Assembly (NCBI RefSeq): GCF_001425485.1
Contig: NZ_LMQW01000006.1
Location: 47 to 64,046, forward strand
DNA: 64,000 nucleotides
Source: Aureimonas sp. Leaf427
GTDB lineage: Bacteria > Pseudomonadota > Alphaproteobacteria > Rhizobiales > Rhizobiaceae
Reading direction: 5' to 3'
Shown here one piece after another: positions 18,274-26,889 of the stretch (the first letter of the stretch is position 1; each line of letters opens with the position of its first letter). The position numbers were made by a program, and so were the translations under genes. Below the pieces are notes generated by a model. The model was not told where the DNA came from and searched no databases. It worked only from the letters and a program-made list of their open reading frames with translations.

Positions 18274-19025
18274 GCGCAGAGGCGACGGCGACGATCCTGT
18301 CGATCTTCCTCATCTTCTGCCGGATCGGCGCGTGCCTCATGCTGCTGCCCGGCTATTCCAGCGTGCGCATCCCGACCAACATCCGCCTCTTCATCGCGCT
18401 GGCGATCTCCCTGGCAATCTCGCCCGGCCTCCTGCCGGACATCCGGCCGCTGCTGGCCTCGGCCGGCGACGACATGCGCCTCCAGATGATCGTGACCGAG
18501 CTTCTGAACGGGGCGATGATCGGACTGCTCGGGCGCATCTTCATGATCGCGCTTCAGTTCGGCGCCAATTTCGTCGCCAATGCCATCGGCATGGGGCAGG
18601 CGGTCGGCGCGCCGATCGACGAGGCCGAGGCCGCATCCTCGATCGTCTCGCTGATCACGATGGCGGCGACCGTGATGATCTTCTCGCTGAACCTTCATGC
18701 CGAGGTCCTGAAGGCGATTCTCGCCTCGTACAGGACGATGCCGGTCGTGGACGGCTTCGCCGCCCGCAGCGGCCTCGTGCAGATCACCGACAATCTCGAC
18801 GAGACCTTCCTTCTCTGCCTTCGGATTGCCAGTCCCTTCGTCGTCTATGCCGTCATCGTCAACTTCGCGATCGGCCTCATGAACAAGATGACGCCCCAGA
18901 TTCCGGTCTACTTCATCTCCATGCCCTTCGTCATCGCGGGCGGCATGATGCTGCTCGGCGTTTCCATCGGCGACTTCCTGCGCATCTTCCTCGACAACTA
19001 TCAGCGCTGGGTCTTTGCGGGATGA
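18270..19025 (+). CDS. fliR: Flagellar export gate protein FliR
   Basis: Membrane component of the export gate. The open frame extends far upstream inside flhA, but the ATG at 18270 overlapping the flhA stop gives the right N-terminus ([20 protein letters not shown]). The 251 residues are almost entirely hydrophobic, with about six membrane segments and the family motif [20 protein letters not shown]. Length matches FliR. The stop overlaps the next gene. Confidence 0.94.
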   Translation: MSAEATATILSIFLIFCRIGACLMLLPGYSSVRIPTNIRLFIALAISLAISPGLLPDIRPLLASAGDDMRLQMIVTELLNGAMIGLLGRIFMIALQFGANFVANAIGMGQAVGAPIDEAEAASSIVSLITMAATVMIFSLNLHAEVLKAILASYRTMPVVDGFAARSGLVQITDNLDETFLLCLRIASPFVVYAVIVNFAIGLMNKMTPQIPVYFISMPFVIAGGMMLLGVSIGDFLRIFLDNYQRWVFAG

Positions 19026-19429
19026 GCGGCGAACGCGAGCGCGCGCTCCGCCTCCGCCGCCTTCTGGACGTGCAAGGCCGCAAGCGGCAGATGGAGGAAT
19101 GGCGTCTCGCCGCGCTCCAGCGCGAGGCGATCGCGCTCCACGAGACGAGCGCGGAGATCCTCGCCAGCCTCGGCGAGCAATGCGTCCTGAACGGGCTGTT
19201 CCTGGAGGGCAGGGCTTCCGCGCTGCGCCGCAACGAAGGCCTGATCGTGCGCAACCGCTCGGCGCAGGACATCTCGGAGGCCGATCTCAACGCGGCGCGG
19301 GCGATCGAGAAGCGCCTGGAACGCGAGGCCTCCGCCGCCGGCGAGGTCGCCGCGCGCGTCGAGGAGCAGTCCGATCTCCTGACGGCCCTCGACGACTATC
19401 TCGTCGCCCGCTCCGCAAGCTTCGAATAA
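19022..19429 (+). CDS. FliJ-like small coiled-coil flagellar protein
   Basis: A 135-residue, highly charged, all-helical protein rich in Arg, Glu, Ala and Leu, with no signal peptide or membrane segment. It starts at the ATG overlapping the fliR stop. Size, coiled-coil character and location in the export-gene run suggest a FliJ-type chaperone or ATPase stalk, but I see no specific FliJ signature. It could equally be another rhizobial flagellar accessory protein. The upstream open frame is a shadow of fliR. Confidence 0.5.
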   Translation: MSGERERALRLRRLLDVQGRKRQMEEWRLAALQREAIALHETSAEILASLGEQCVLNGLFLEGRASALRRNEGLIVRNRSAQDISEADLNAARAIEKRLEREASAAGEVAARVEEQSDLLTALDDYLVARSASFE

Positions 19430-19525
19430 GTCCGATTGGCTATTCAGGAAGCCACGAATTCGCCGCGTGCCCCCCGAAGAGGGCCTGCGGCGGCGGGCGG
19501 CGCAAGGGCCGTCGGGGAACCATCG

Positions 19526-20020
19526 ATGACCTCTTCCGTCGACGCGCTCGCATCCGCATCCAAGGCCGCTCTCGCCGAGGCGCAGAACACCGTCGCCGCC
19601 GGCCGGACGCAAGGGGCGGCAAAGCTCTTCACCACCGCGCTCGACGCCAAGACCGCGACCGCCGCCATCGCCGAGACGGGAACCGGCGAAGCGGCCAAGC
19701 GCGTCTATCGCGGCTCGCGCTCGGGCGAGCTGACGCCGGAAAAGCAGTTCGAAAGCTTCATGCTCCGCTCCTTCGTGGAGGAGATGCTGCCGAGCGAGAA
19801 CAGCGCCTTCTTCGGCGACGGCACGGCCGGCAAGATCTGGAAGTCCATGCTCGCCGAGCGGATCGGCGAGGAGATGGCGGCGGCCGGCGGCATCGGCATC
19901 GCCGAGATGGTCGCCAAGCATGCCGCGGGCGAGGTGGCCCGCGCGGCCGGCGAGACGATGAAGTCCGAAGCGGCCGCGGCCAGTTCCGCGAACGCGAAGG
20001 GCGGGCTGACCGGGCTCTGA
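19526..20020 (+). CDS. FlgJ-type rod-binding protein
   Basis: Rod-binding/rod-scaffold protein equivalent to the N-terminal half of enterobacterial FlgJ, without the muramidase half, as is usual in alphaproteobacteria. The 164-residue form starts at the ATG with GGGGAA at 19514-19519. An in-frame TTG at 19436 would add 30 residues of unlikely composition. The core (about 70-145) reads KQFESFMLRSFVEEMLPSEN, then IWKSMLAERIGEEMA and GIGIAEM, the rod-binding domain pattern. Confidence 0.85.
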   Translation: MTSSVDALASASKAALAEAQNTVAAGRTQGAAKLFTTALDAKTATAAIAETGTGEAAKRVYRGSRSGELTPEKQFESFMLRSFVEEMLPSENSAFFGDGTAGKIWKSMLAERIGEEMAAAGGIGIAEMVAKHAAGEVARAAGETMKSEAAAASSANAKGGLTGL

Positions 20021-20099
20021 CGCCGGGAGGCCTCGAAGATCGCTCTTCGCAAGGCCGTCTGCGATCGTTCCCCTTCTCGGGACCTTCGCGAAATCTTCG

Positions 20100-20130
20100 A
20101 CGGCCGGATGCGCGTGGCATTCCCGGCCGT
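20100..20130 (+). other. Hairpin between the flgJ-type and flgN-like genes
   Basis: Arms ACGGCCGG (20100-20107) and CCGGCCGT (20123-20130) pair perfectly, with an inner ATGC/GCAT helix after a two-base bulge. No T-run follows. It lies in a 158-base gap and could be a weak terminator or a processing element. The AGGATAGGAAG at 20161-20171 beyond it is the ribosome binding site of the next gene. Confidence 0.5.
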
Positions 20131-20178
20131 TCTCAGGATGCGCTTCTCGATCGCGCGACAAGGATAGGAAGACCCAAA

Positions 20179-20532
20179 TTGGAAGCGGTTCTCACCCAAG
20201 CCATCCAGCGTCTCGAAGCGGTTCTCGCGGGCGAGACCAACGCGCTGCGCGTCAATGCCGGCCTGAATCTCGCCGAGACGACCAACCGCAAGAACCAGAG
20301 TCTCCTGGAACTGTCGCGCATCTCGCGCGGCGTCGATCCGCGCACCGTCACCCCGGCGCTGAAGGAGAAGCTCGACGTGTTGCGCTGGCGGCTCGATGAG
20401 AACAGCCGGGTTCTGAAGCTTCACATGGCCGCGACGCAGGAGATCTCCAACCTCATCGCCCGCGCCATGGCCAATGCCGAATCCGACGGCACCTACGGTT
20501 CCTCGATCAAGGGCGTCAAGCGCGACACATGA
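20179..20532 (+). CDS. FlgN-like export chaperone for hook-filament proteins
   Basis: Probable cytoplasmic chaperone for FlgK/FlgL. No ATG or GTG fits. TTG at 20179 lies eight bases after GGAA in AGGATAGGAAG and gives a 117-residue protein starting LEAVLTQAIQRLEAVLAGET in translation. The helical layout with repeated leucines, and the segment NLAETTNRKNQSLLELSRI, fit the FlgN family, which includes a conserved K-N-Q/R-x-L-L motif. The stop overlaps the next gene (ATGA). Function is inferred from fold pattern and context. Confidence 0.65.
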   Translation: MEAVLTQAIQRLEAVLAGETNALRVNAGLNLAETTNRKNQSLLELSRISRGVDPRTVTPALKEKLDVLRWRLDENSRVLKLHMAATQEISNLIARAMANAESDGTYGSSIKGVKRDT

Positions 20533-21002
20533 TCAAGATCATCGCCATCGGCATCTGGGTCTGCATCGCGACGCTGGGGTCCAGCTACGCGGTCGCCACC
20601 ATGCAGAACTCGGCCGCCGCCGAAGAGGGCAAGCCGCCGCCGAGCTATTTCGTCGGCCTCGACTACAAGAAGACCGAGGCGATCACCGTCCCGATCATCT
20701 CGGGCGACATGGTGCGCGGCTATGTCCTCGCCACCTTCGTCTACACGATCGACGGGGAGACCGCCGCCGGCCTCGCCGTCCCGCCCGATCCCTTCATTCT
20801 CGACGAGGCCTATCGCGCCGTCTACGCCGCGTCCGACTTCGACTTCCAGCATCCCGAGCGCTACGACCTCGCCGCGCTCACCAAGTCCATCAAGACCGCG
20901 GTGAACGGGCGCTACAAGAAGGACGTGATCGACGACGTCCTGATCGACCAGTTCGACTTCCTCCCCAAGGACCAGCTCGGTCCGCCCGGGGCGACGCAGT
21001 AG
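20529..21002 (+). CDS. Conserved membrane-anchored hypothetical protein of the flagellar cluster
   Basis: Unrecognised 157-residue protein. An N-terminal hydrophobic segment (IIAIGIWVCIATLGSSYAVA) looks like a signal anchor, followed by a periplasmic domain with DYKKTEAITVPIISGDMVRG and a C-terminal IDQFDFLPK. The overall plan (one membrane anchor, short linker, small beta-rich domain containing an x-V-P-x-I/V strand) recalls FliL, but the homology is not convincing. It overlaps the flgN-like stop, so it is part of the flagellar transcript. Confidence 0.7.
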   Translation: MIKIIAIGIWVCIATLGSSYAVATMQNSAAAEEGKPPPSYFVGLDYKKTEAITVPIISGDMVRGYVLATFVYTIDGETAAGLAVPPDPFILDEAYRAVYAASDFDFQHPERYDLAALTKSIKTAVNGRYKKDVIDDVLIDQFDFLPKDQLGPPGATQ

Positions 21003-21236
21003 ATCGAGACGACATCGCCCTGGCAGTGCCGGGGCGATCTGCGTTCGGCGAACTCGCAAGCCTCCGCCACGCAAGCTGCGGCGGAGGCCGTGCAGGACCC
21101 GGCGGGCGGGGAGGGCCCGGGTTTCCGGGGCACGGCCGAGTTTCGTCAGGAACTCTTAACCATTCCTCGCGAGAGTCTCTTGCGAAGCGGTCCGCCCGGC
21201 TCCGTCCGCGGCGAGCCCTCAATCCATAGGTTTCCG

Positions 21237-23426
21237 ATGCTCTCGACGCTGACCAACTACCGGCTCTACTCCAACGATATTGCCAAGTCCGTCGCGCGCG
21301 TTCAGGCGAATGCGACCGTCAAGCGCGACGAGACCTACTACAAGGACAATATCGGCAAGGTGAAGTCGGTCGACGATTTCCTGTCGGACCAGCGTCTCTA
21401 CACCTATGCGCTCAAAGCCTATGGGCTGGCCGATCAGGCCTCCTCCAAGGGTTTCATCCGCAAGGTCATCGAGAGCGACCTCACGGACTCCAGCTCCTTC
21501 GTCAACAAGCTCAGCGACGCGCGCTACCGCGACTTCGCCACCGCCTTCAACTTCAAGGCGGGTGCGACCAAACCGGTCGCTCAGAGCGTCGGACAGACCG
21601 AATCGCTTGTCGAGGCCTATAGCGAGCGCAGCATTCGCGGCTCGGTCGTTGCCGCTCAGAAGACGAACTACTTCGCCGACCAGATGACCAAGATCACGTC
21701 GATCGACCAGCTCATGGCCGATCCGACCCTTTACGATGTCATCCTGAACGCCGCCGATCTCGACCCGACGACGACCTCGAAGAGCTTCGTCGAGGGGGTC
21801 TTCCGGCAGTTCGCGGGCGTGACGCCGCAGCCCGGCCTCACGGCTCTCGCCAATATCGCGATCCGCTTCAATTTTCAGGCGTCCGACGGCACCGTTCCCA
21901 GCAGCACGCCCGCGACGCCCGCTCTTTCTGCGGCCGATGCTCAGCTGGTGAACTACGCCTACTTCAACAACACCGGCAACACGGCAGGCGCCGCCTATGC
22001 GGCGCATCTATCGGCCTATTACGATACCGCGATCCAGAATGTGTCGGATGCCGCCACCATCACCAACGACATCCGCCTGTTCGAATATGTGACGACCGCC
22101 TACGGCTTCGATCCGAGCGTCGAGATGCCGAGCTACATCCTGAGCATCCTCAAGAGCGATCCGAACGATCAGACGAGCGCACTGGGCTCGCTCTCGGAGG
22201 CGACGTCGGCGGAGCGGGCGCGCAAGGGGCTTCTGACGGACCTCAACGCCGCTTTCAACTTCGCCACCACCGGCGCGTTGAAGCCGAGCTCGACCGCTCA
22301 GGATGCAGACCAGCTCAAGGCGACCAAGGACGCCTACTACAACAACTACAAGACGATCTCGGAGAAGAAGGATGCCAGCGCGGTCTCGACCTTCAAGCTG
22401 ACCATCGCGAAGGCCAAAAGCCTCAGCGACCTCATGGCCTTCGATCCCGCCTTTGGCCGCGATGCGCTGAACGTCGCGCTCAGGGCCTTCGACATCGACC
22501 CGGCCACGACCAGCCTGACGCAGATCCGCGCGGTGCTGCAGAGCGACGCGTCCGATCCGAAGAGCTATGTGAACAAGCTCGGCGACGAGCGCTTCGTGAA
22601 GCTGGCTGCAGCCTTCAACTTCGATTCAGAGGGCAAGCTCCGCACCGAGCGCCTCGTCCAGTCGATTTCCGCGCAGGCGGCGACCGGCACGCTCTATGCT
22701 GGGACCTTCCAGAAGCCGTCCACCGAACAGAAGACCCAGATCACCGCCGACACCAAGGCTTATGTGGAGGGGATGGCCGACATCGACACGCTCGACCAGC
22801 TCCTGAAGTCGGGCAAGACGCTCGACTTCGCGCTGAAGGCCTACGGGCTCGACAAGGAAAAGCTCGACGCCACCAAGCTGCGCAAGATCTTCACCAGCGA
22901 TCTCGGCGATCCCAAGAGCTACGTCTACACGCTGAAGGACAAGCGCTACGAGAAGCTGGCGGCCGCCTTCAACTTCCTGCCGTCCGGCGCCGTCCGACTC
23001 GAGACGACCGGCATCCAAAGCGAGGGGAAGCGTCTGTCCACGCAAAATCTCTATCTCCTCCAGACCCTCGAAGAGCAGGTCGGCGAGCAGAGCGAGGGCA
23101 CGCGTCTCGCGCTCTACTTCCTGCGCAAGAGCCCGGACATCAAGTCGACGCTGAGCCTCCTCGCCGACAAGGCGCTTCTGGAGGTGACGAAGACGGCTCT
23201 CGGGCTTCCCGACAGTCTCTCGCAGGTCAGCATCGAGGCGCAGGTGAAGGCGATCGAGAAGAAGCTGAAGGTCGCGGACCTCCAGGACAAAGGCAAGCTG
23301 GACCGCTTCGTCGCCCGCTTCGCCGCGCTCTACGACCTGAAGAACAACAGCGGCGCCAACTCGCCCGTCATGGGCCTCTTCGCCCAAGAAACGGACTCGC
23401 TGACGTCGCTCATCGGGCGGTTCTGA
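21237..23426 (+). CDS. Large DUF1217 repeat protein of the flagellar cluster
   Basis: A 729-residue protein with no signal peptide, built from about six diverged modules of roughly 90-130 residues. Each runs from an asparagine/tyrosine-rich helix through a D-x-LL/LM-x-D segment and a Y/F-G-L/D pattern to a conserved A-F-N-F end (AAAFNF occurs in modules 4 and 5, ATAFNF in 1). Example pairs are DFALKAYGLDKE and TYALKAYGLADQ. DUF1217 occurs in rhizobial flagellar loci; its role is unknown. I chose the ATG at 21237 (AGG upstream), since the open frame back to 21090 has atypical composition. No terminator is evident after it. Confidence 0.8.
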   Translation: MLSTLTNYRLYSNDIAKSVARVQANATVKRDETYYKDNIGKVKSVDDFLSDQRLYTYALKAYGLADQASSKGFIRKVIESDLTDSSSFVNKLSDARYRDFATAFNFKAGATKPVAQSVGQTESLVEAYSERSIRGSVVAAQKTNYFADQMTKITSIDQLMADPTLYDVILNAADLDPTTTSKSFVEGVFRQFAGVTPQPGLTALANIAIRFNFQASDGTVPSSTPATPALSAADAQLVNYAYFNNTGNTAGAAYAAHLSAYYDTAIQNVSDAATITNDIRLFEYVTTAYGFDPSVEMPSYILSILKSDPNDQTSALGSLSEATSAERARKGLLTDLNAAFNFATTGALKPSSTAQDADQLKATKDAYYNNYKTISEKKDASAVSTFKLTIAKAKSLSDLMAFDPAFGRDALNVALRAFDIDPATTSLTQIRAVLQSDASDPKSYVNKLGDERFVKLAAAFNFDSEGKLRTERLVQSISAQAATGTLYAGTFQKPSTEQKTQITADTKAYVEGMADIDTLDQLLKSGKTLDFALKAYGLDKEKLDATKLRKIFTSDLGDPKSYVYTLKDKRYEKLAAAFNFLPSGAVRLETTGIQSEGKRLSTQNLYLLQTLEEQVGEQSEGTRLALYFLRKSPDIKSTLSLLADKALLEVTKTALGLPDSLSQVSIEAQVKAIEKKLKVADLQDKGKLDRFVARFAALYDLKNNSGANSPVMGLFAQETDSLTSLIGRF

Positions 23427-23476
23427 TCGCGCGAACCCGCCGCCTTCGTGCCGGCATCCGCCTCACGGCCAGCCCG

Positions 23477-23803
23477 TCAATCGGGAACGGCGTAGTAGCG
23501 GCCCGAGATCCGGCTGACGATATCGGCCGGCACGGGCCTCGATCCCGACAGGAACCGCAGTCCGGCCTCGCTTCCCTCGTCCCAGGCGAGCTGCGCGGCC
23601 CAGGCGACGGTTTCCGTCTCGTCGAAGAGGATCATGCGGGGGCGAAGGTCCACGCCGCCGAAGACCCGCACGCGGGCGCCGGCGCCGGAGCGATCGGTGA
23701 TCGCGCAATCGGCCAGAAACTTGCCCTCCGGCGACAGGAGCTTGCCGGGTTTCAGACGGGTGGAGACACGCTCGGCGCGCCGACGCTGCTGCGGTTTCGT
23801 CAT
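23477..23803 (-). CDS. Small PilZ-domain protein
   Basis: Single-domain PilZ protein of 108 residues, a likely cyclic di-GMP receptor. It keeps the binding residues: RRAER (R-x3-R, 8-12) and DRSGAG (D-x-S-x2-G, 37-42). The start is set by GGAGGGACGGAG just before the ATG; a longer in-frame start (to 23935) has poor composition and no ribosome site. It faces the end of the flagellar cluster and could adjust motility or surface functions, but it is transcribed separately, so this is inference. Confidence 0.85.
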   Translation of the reverse strand: MTKPQQRRRAERVSTRLKPGKLLSPEGKFLADCAITDRSGAGARVRVFGGVDLRPRMILFDETETVAWAAQLAWDEGSEAGLRFLSGSRPVPADIVSRISGRYYAVPD

Positions 23804-24058
23804 CTCCGTCCCTCCCTGCCTGCGATCGTTTCCTGTCGGGAGTTTGAACATAGGTCCGAACAGTCGGATCGGGCAGTGCGTTTCGCGCCTCGTGCCCGCA
23901 TTCCTGAAAACAGTCTTAACGCCGCTTCCCGACATCGCTCTGCCGGACTTTACCGATCGGAAACCATGACGGGCGAAAGAAGAGCCGCCGGGCCCGGCAC
24001 TTCGGAACTCCGTTAAGCATGTCGGGCGAAAGTCGAAGCCTTCACGGAGTGCTTCGCC

Positions 24059-24562
24059 ATGCCCCAGCAGCGTTCGACGTTCGATGACATCCTGATCCAG
24101 ACCGAGGAGAGGGCGGCGCGAGCCCCGCTTGCGAAGCGCAAGTGGCTGACCTTCGACAACGTGTTCATCAGCTTCTCCATCAGCTTCTCGATCGGCTTCC
24201 TGGTCTTCGCCTATTGCGTCTCGCTGATCGATCCCGAGTATTTCAACCGGCGGGTTCTGGCCACCATGCGGCCGGCCGAGGTGGATACGGTGCGGACAGG
24301 CTCGGTGGAGGCCGAGCAGGCTCTGATGGCCTCGGCCATGCCGGCGCCGCGTATCGTGCGCGCACGAGATCCGGTGCCCGCCGACTATCAGATCATCACG
24401 GTCTTCGACCGCGAGGCGATCCTGGCGACCGAGGACGAGCTGATGCGCGTCAAGGTCGGCAGCGTCGCGCCTGGCCTCGGCCAGATCCTGGCCATCGACC
24501 AGACCGAGAAGGGCCTCGTCGTCCGGACGGCCGAGGCGACGCTCCGCAGCGACGAAAACTGA
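24059..24562 (+). CDS. Conserved hypothetical single-pass membrane protein
   Basis: A 167-residue protein of unknown function. The first 40 residues are polar and cytoplasmic (MPQQRSTFDDILIQTEERAA). One membrane segment follows at about 36-57 (FISFSISFSIGFLVFAYCVS), then a soluble C-terminal part with DYQIITVFDREAILATEDEL and GQILAIDQTEKGLVV, which looks like a small beta domain. GGAG precedes the start. No neighbour suggests a pathway. Confidence 0.75.
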   Translation: MPQQRSTFDDILIQTEERAARAPLAKRKWLTFDNVFISFSISFSIGFLVFAYCVSLIDPEYFNRRVLATMRPAEVDTVRTGSVEAEQALMASAMPAPRIVRARDPVPADYQIITVFDREAILATEDELMRVKVGSVAPGLGQILAIDQTEKGLVVRTAEATLRSDEN

Positions 24563-24611
24563 CGGAGACTGACGGCCGCGGCTACGGCCCCGGCGCGCGG
24601 GGCCGGCTGCG

Positions 24612-24923
24612 CTACTTCTTTTCCAGAAGCAGGGTTCCCTCGCGCTTCAGGTGTCCGACGACCTTGCCGGCCATCGCGGCCAGGAAGCCGGGCAGCTGCA
24701 GCTCGACATGGACGCTGTCGTCGAGCACGTCGAGACGGCCGGTGATCGACTGGCCCATCATGCGGGCCTGGAAGTCCAGACGGTCGCCGGTCCACACGTC
24801 CTCGAACTTGACCATGCCGCCGACGGCCTTGTCGCGCATCTTGGCGAAGCTCTCCTCGAGCCGGACCCGGGCCGCCTCGCGCGTCAGCTTGTGCGGAATG
24901 TCGATCTTGATCGTCTCTGCCAT
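24612..24923 (-). CDS. Polyhydroxyalkanoate-system family protein
   Basis: A 103-residue protein of the 'polyhydroxyalkanoic acid system' family found in proteobacteria. It starts MAETIKIDIPHKLTREAA, typical of the family (K-x-x-x-x-H-x-L-x-x-x-x-A), and has GQSITGRLDVLDDSVHVE and ELQLPGFLAAMAGKVVG. The family resembles a lipid- or coenzyme-A-ligand-binding SRPBCC-like beta sheet. No pha genes lie nearby, so a direct role in granules is not supported by context. The ORF continues upstream, but the start chosen is the one matching the family. Confidence 0.75.
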   Translation of the reverse strand: MAETIKIDIPHKLTREAARVRLEESFAKMRDKAVGGMVKFEDVWTGDRLDFQARMMGQSITGRLDVLDDSVHVELQLPGFLAAMAGKVVGHLKREGTLLLEKK

Positions 24924-25063
24924 GGCCTCGTCCGTCTCCCGGGCGAGCCGCTCGCCGGCCGCCAGCCGGCTGCGTCGCGCTCCACGGGCATATGGACAAG
25001 ATCGCGCGCCGTCGCAACCAACGGAGGGCGCGAACCCGACCGAAGCCGGCACCCCGAACGCAA

Positions 25064-25095
25064 AAGCGCCCGGGAGAGGGGGCTCCCGGGCGCTT
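25064..25095 (-). terminator. Rho-independent terminator of the DEAD-box helicase gene
   Basis: Read on the minus strand, a perfect 13-base stem (25083-25095 with 25064-25076) with a six-base loop, followed by TTTTG. Ahead of it on the same strand lies a second hairpin (25109-25126) with a seven-base GC stem and a TTCG tetraloop. The two together make a robust 3' end. Confidence 0.85.
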
Positions 25096-25135
25096 CAAAA
25101 TCATCGAGGGGGCGCCGAAGCGCCCCGGATCATTG

Positions 25136-26503
25136 TCAGGACGTGGCGGCGCGGGGCGCGGAGGTGCGGCTGCGCTGCGGGCGGCGATTGCCGCCGCCGG
25201 CGGGCTTGGCCGAGCGGTTGGCGCCGCCGGGTGCGCCGGCAGGCTTGCCATGGCCGGACGGGCGGCCCTGGCGGTTGCCGTTCGGTGCGCCCGAAGGCTT
25301 GGCGCCGCGCGGACGATCCTGGCGCGGCGGACGCGCGCGCTCTTCTTCCATCGCGGCGAGCTCGGAGGACGCGAACTCGGATTCCTTCAGGTCGAAGCGC
25401 TGGCCGGTCAGCCGCTCGATGGAGCGCAGCTTGGCCCGCTCCGTCGGATCGACGAGCGCGATCGCATAGCCGGACTTTCCGGCGCGCGCCGTGCGGCCGA
25501 TGCGGTGGACGTAGCTTTCCGGCTCTTCCGGCAGGTCGAAGTTCACGACGTGGCTGATATCGTTGACGTGGATGCCGCGCGCGACGATGTCGGTCGCCAC
25601 CAGCACGCGCATCTTGCCCTCGTGGAAGGTCGAGAGCGCCTTCTGGCGGGCGGCCTGGCTCTTGTTGCCATGGATGGCGGCAGCGTCGATGCCGGCCTTG
25701 CCGAGGTCTTCGGCCAGTCGGTTCGCGCCATGCTTGGTGCGCGTGAAGACCACGACCTTGTTCAGGCTCTCGTCGGCCAGATGCTTGATCAGCCAGTGCT
25801 TCTTGGCCTTCTGCGGCACGAGATAGGCGCTCTGCTCGATCTTCTCGACCGTCACGACCTCGGGCGTCACCTCGACGCGAACCGGGTCCTTCAGGATCTT
25901 GGCCGCGAGCGACTCCACGTTCTGTGGCATGGTGGCCGAGAAGAGGAGGGACTGGCGCTTGGTCGGCAGCGAGCGGACGATGCGCATGACGTCGCGCACG
26001 AAGCCCATGTCGAGCATGCGGTCGGCCTCATCGAGAACGACGAACTCGACCTCGCCGAGCGAGACCGCGCCCTGATCCATGAGATCGAGCAGGCGCCCGG
26101 GCGTGGCGACGACGATGTCGACGCCGCGGCGCAGCGCTTCCGTCTGCGGGCGGGCGGAGACGCCGCCGAAGACGACGTGCTGGCGAAGCGCCGTGCCGGC
26201 GATGAACTTCTCGACGGTCTCGGCGATCTGCGAGGCGAGCTCGCGGGTCGGGGCCATGAAGACGGCGCGCGGCGTCTTCGGACGCGCCTTGCCGCCGGAG
26301 GCCAGCATCTGGTGGATGACGGGAAGGGCGAAGGCGGCGGTCTTGCCGGTGCCGGTCTGGGCGATGCCGAGAACGTCGCGTCCGGCGAGCTGGGCGGGAA
26401 TCGCCTGCGCCTGGATCGGGGTCGGCTGGGTCAGATTGGCGCTCGCAAGCGCGGTGAGCAGGACGTCGGAAAGACCGAGCGTCGCAAACGTCGTATGGGT
26501 CAA
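25136..26503 (-). CDS. DEAD-box ATP-dependent RNA helicase (RhlE-like)
   Basis: RNA-unwinding enzyme for ribosome assembly or RNA turnover. The 455 residues carry all family motifs: Q motif PTPIQAQAIP (27-36), Walker A AQTGTGKT (48-55), PTRELA, DEAD, SAT, and HRIGRTARAG. The last 80 residues form a Gly/Arg/Pro/Lys-rich basic tail (RPPRQDRPRGAKPSGAPNG) that binds RNA non-specifically. The start is a TTG, spaced after GAAGG on the minus strand. The upstream gap is about 390 bases, so a long leader, as in cold-shock-regulated helicases, is possible. Confidence 0.95.
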   Translation of the reverse strand: MTHTTFATLGLSDVLLTALASANLTQPTPIQAQAIPAQLAGRDVLGIAQTGTGKTAAFALPVIHQMLASGGKARPKTPRAVFMAPTRELASQIAETVEKFIAGTALRQHVVFGGVSARPQTEALRRGVDIVVATPGRLLDLMDQGAVSLGEVEFVVLDEADRMLDMGFVRDVMRIVRSLPTKRQSLLFSATMPQNVESLAAKILKDPVRVEVTPEVVTVEKIEQSAYLVPQKAKKHWLIKHLADESLNKVVVFTRTKHGANRLAEDLGKAGIDAAAIHGNKSQAARQKALSTFHEGKMRVLVATDIVARGIHVNDISHVVNFDLPEEPESYVHRIGRTARAGKSGYAIALVDPTERAKLRSIERLTGQRFDLKESEFASSELAAMEEERARPPRQDRPRGAKPSGAPNGNRQGRPSGHGKPAGAPGGANRSAKPAGGGNRRPQRSRTSAPRAATS

Positions 26504-26889
26504 GGAATGCCTTCAGAAATCGTGCGGGGGCTCTTGGAGCCCCGCGAAGCGGCCGAACGTCTTCGCGCTTGAACAGCGACGGAACGGCACGGGCCATGGC
26601 CGGACATCGAAAGAGTCCGGCGTGCGCTCGATAAAAATCCAGAGAGGACAGAACGGGCGCAGCGCGATCATGGCGTTACAAAGAGCCATATGCGCTTCGT
26701 TGTGCGGTGCGTCAAGAGCGGGAGGGCCTTCATCCACTGGACGGACGAGGGGTCGCGGCCATTGGACGACGTTGCATCACCGAGTGCAATGGAGCTTTGG
26801 TGCCGAGACTAACACAACTCCATGGTACATCTCTCGAGCAGAGCTCGATGATCACTGACCGGTCGCCACGTCCGATGAAAGGCAGTCCC
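26504..26889. other. Gap between the helicase and the HigA-like gene, no gene found
   Basis: It holds the promoters and leaders of two divergent genes. It is visibly lower in GC than its neighbours. I looked on the plus strand just before the HigA-like gene for a HigB/RelE-type toxin and found only a 40-codon ORF (26690-26812) with no recognisable motif. Confidence 0.4.

Noticed and set aside
26690-26812. 40-codon ORF before the HigA-like gene as a possible HigB toxin
   Set aside because: Too short and without RelE/HigB motifs; no ribosome site.
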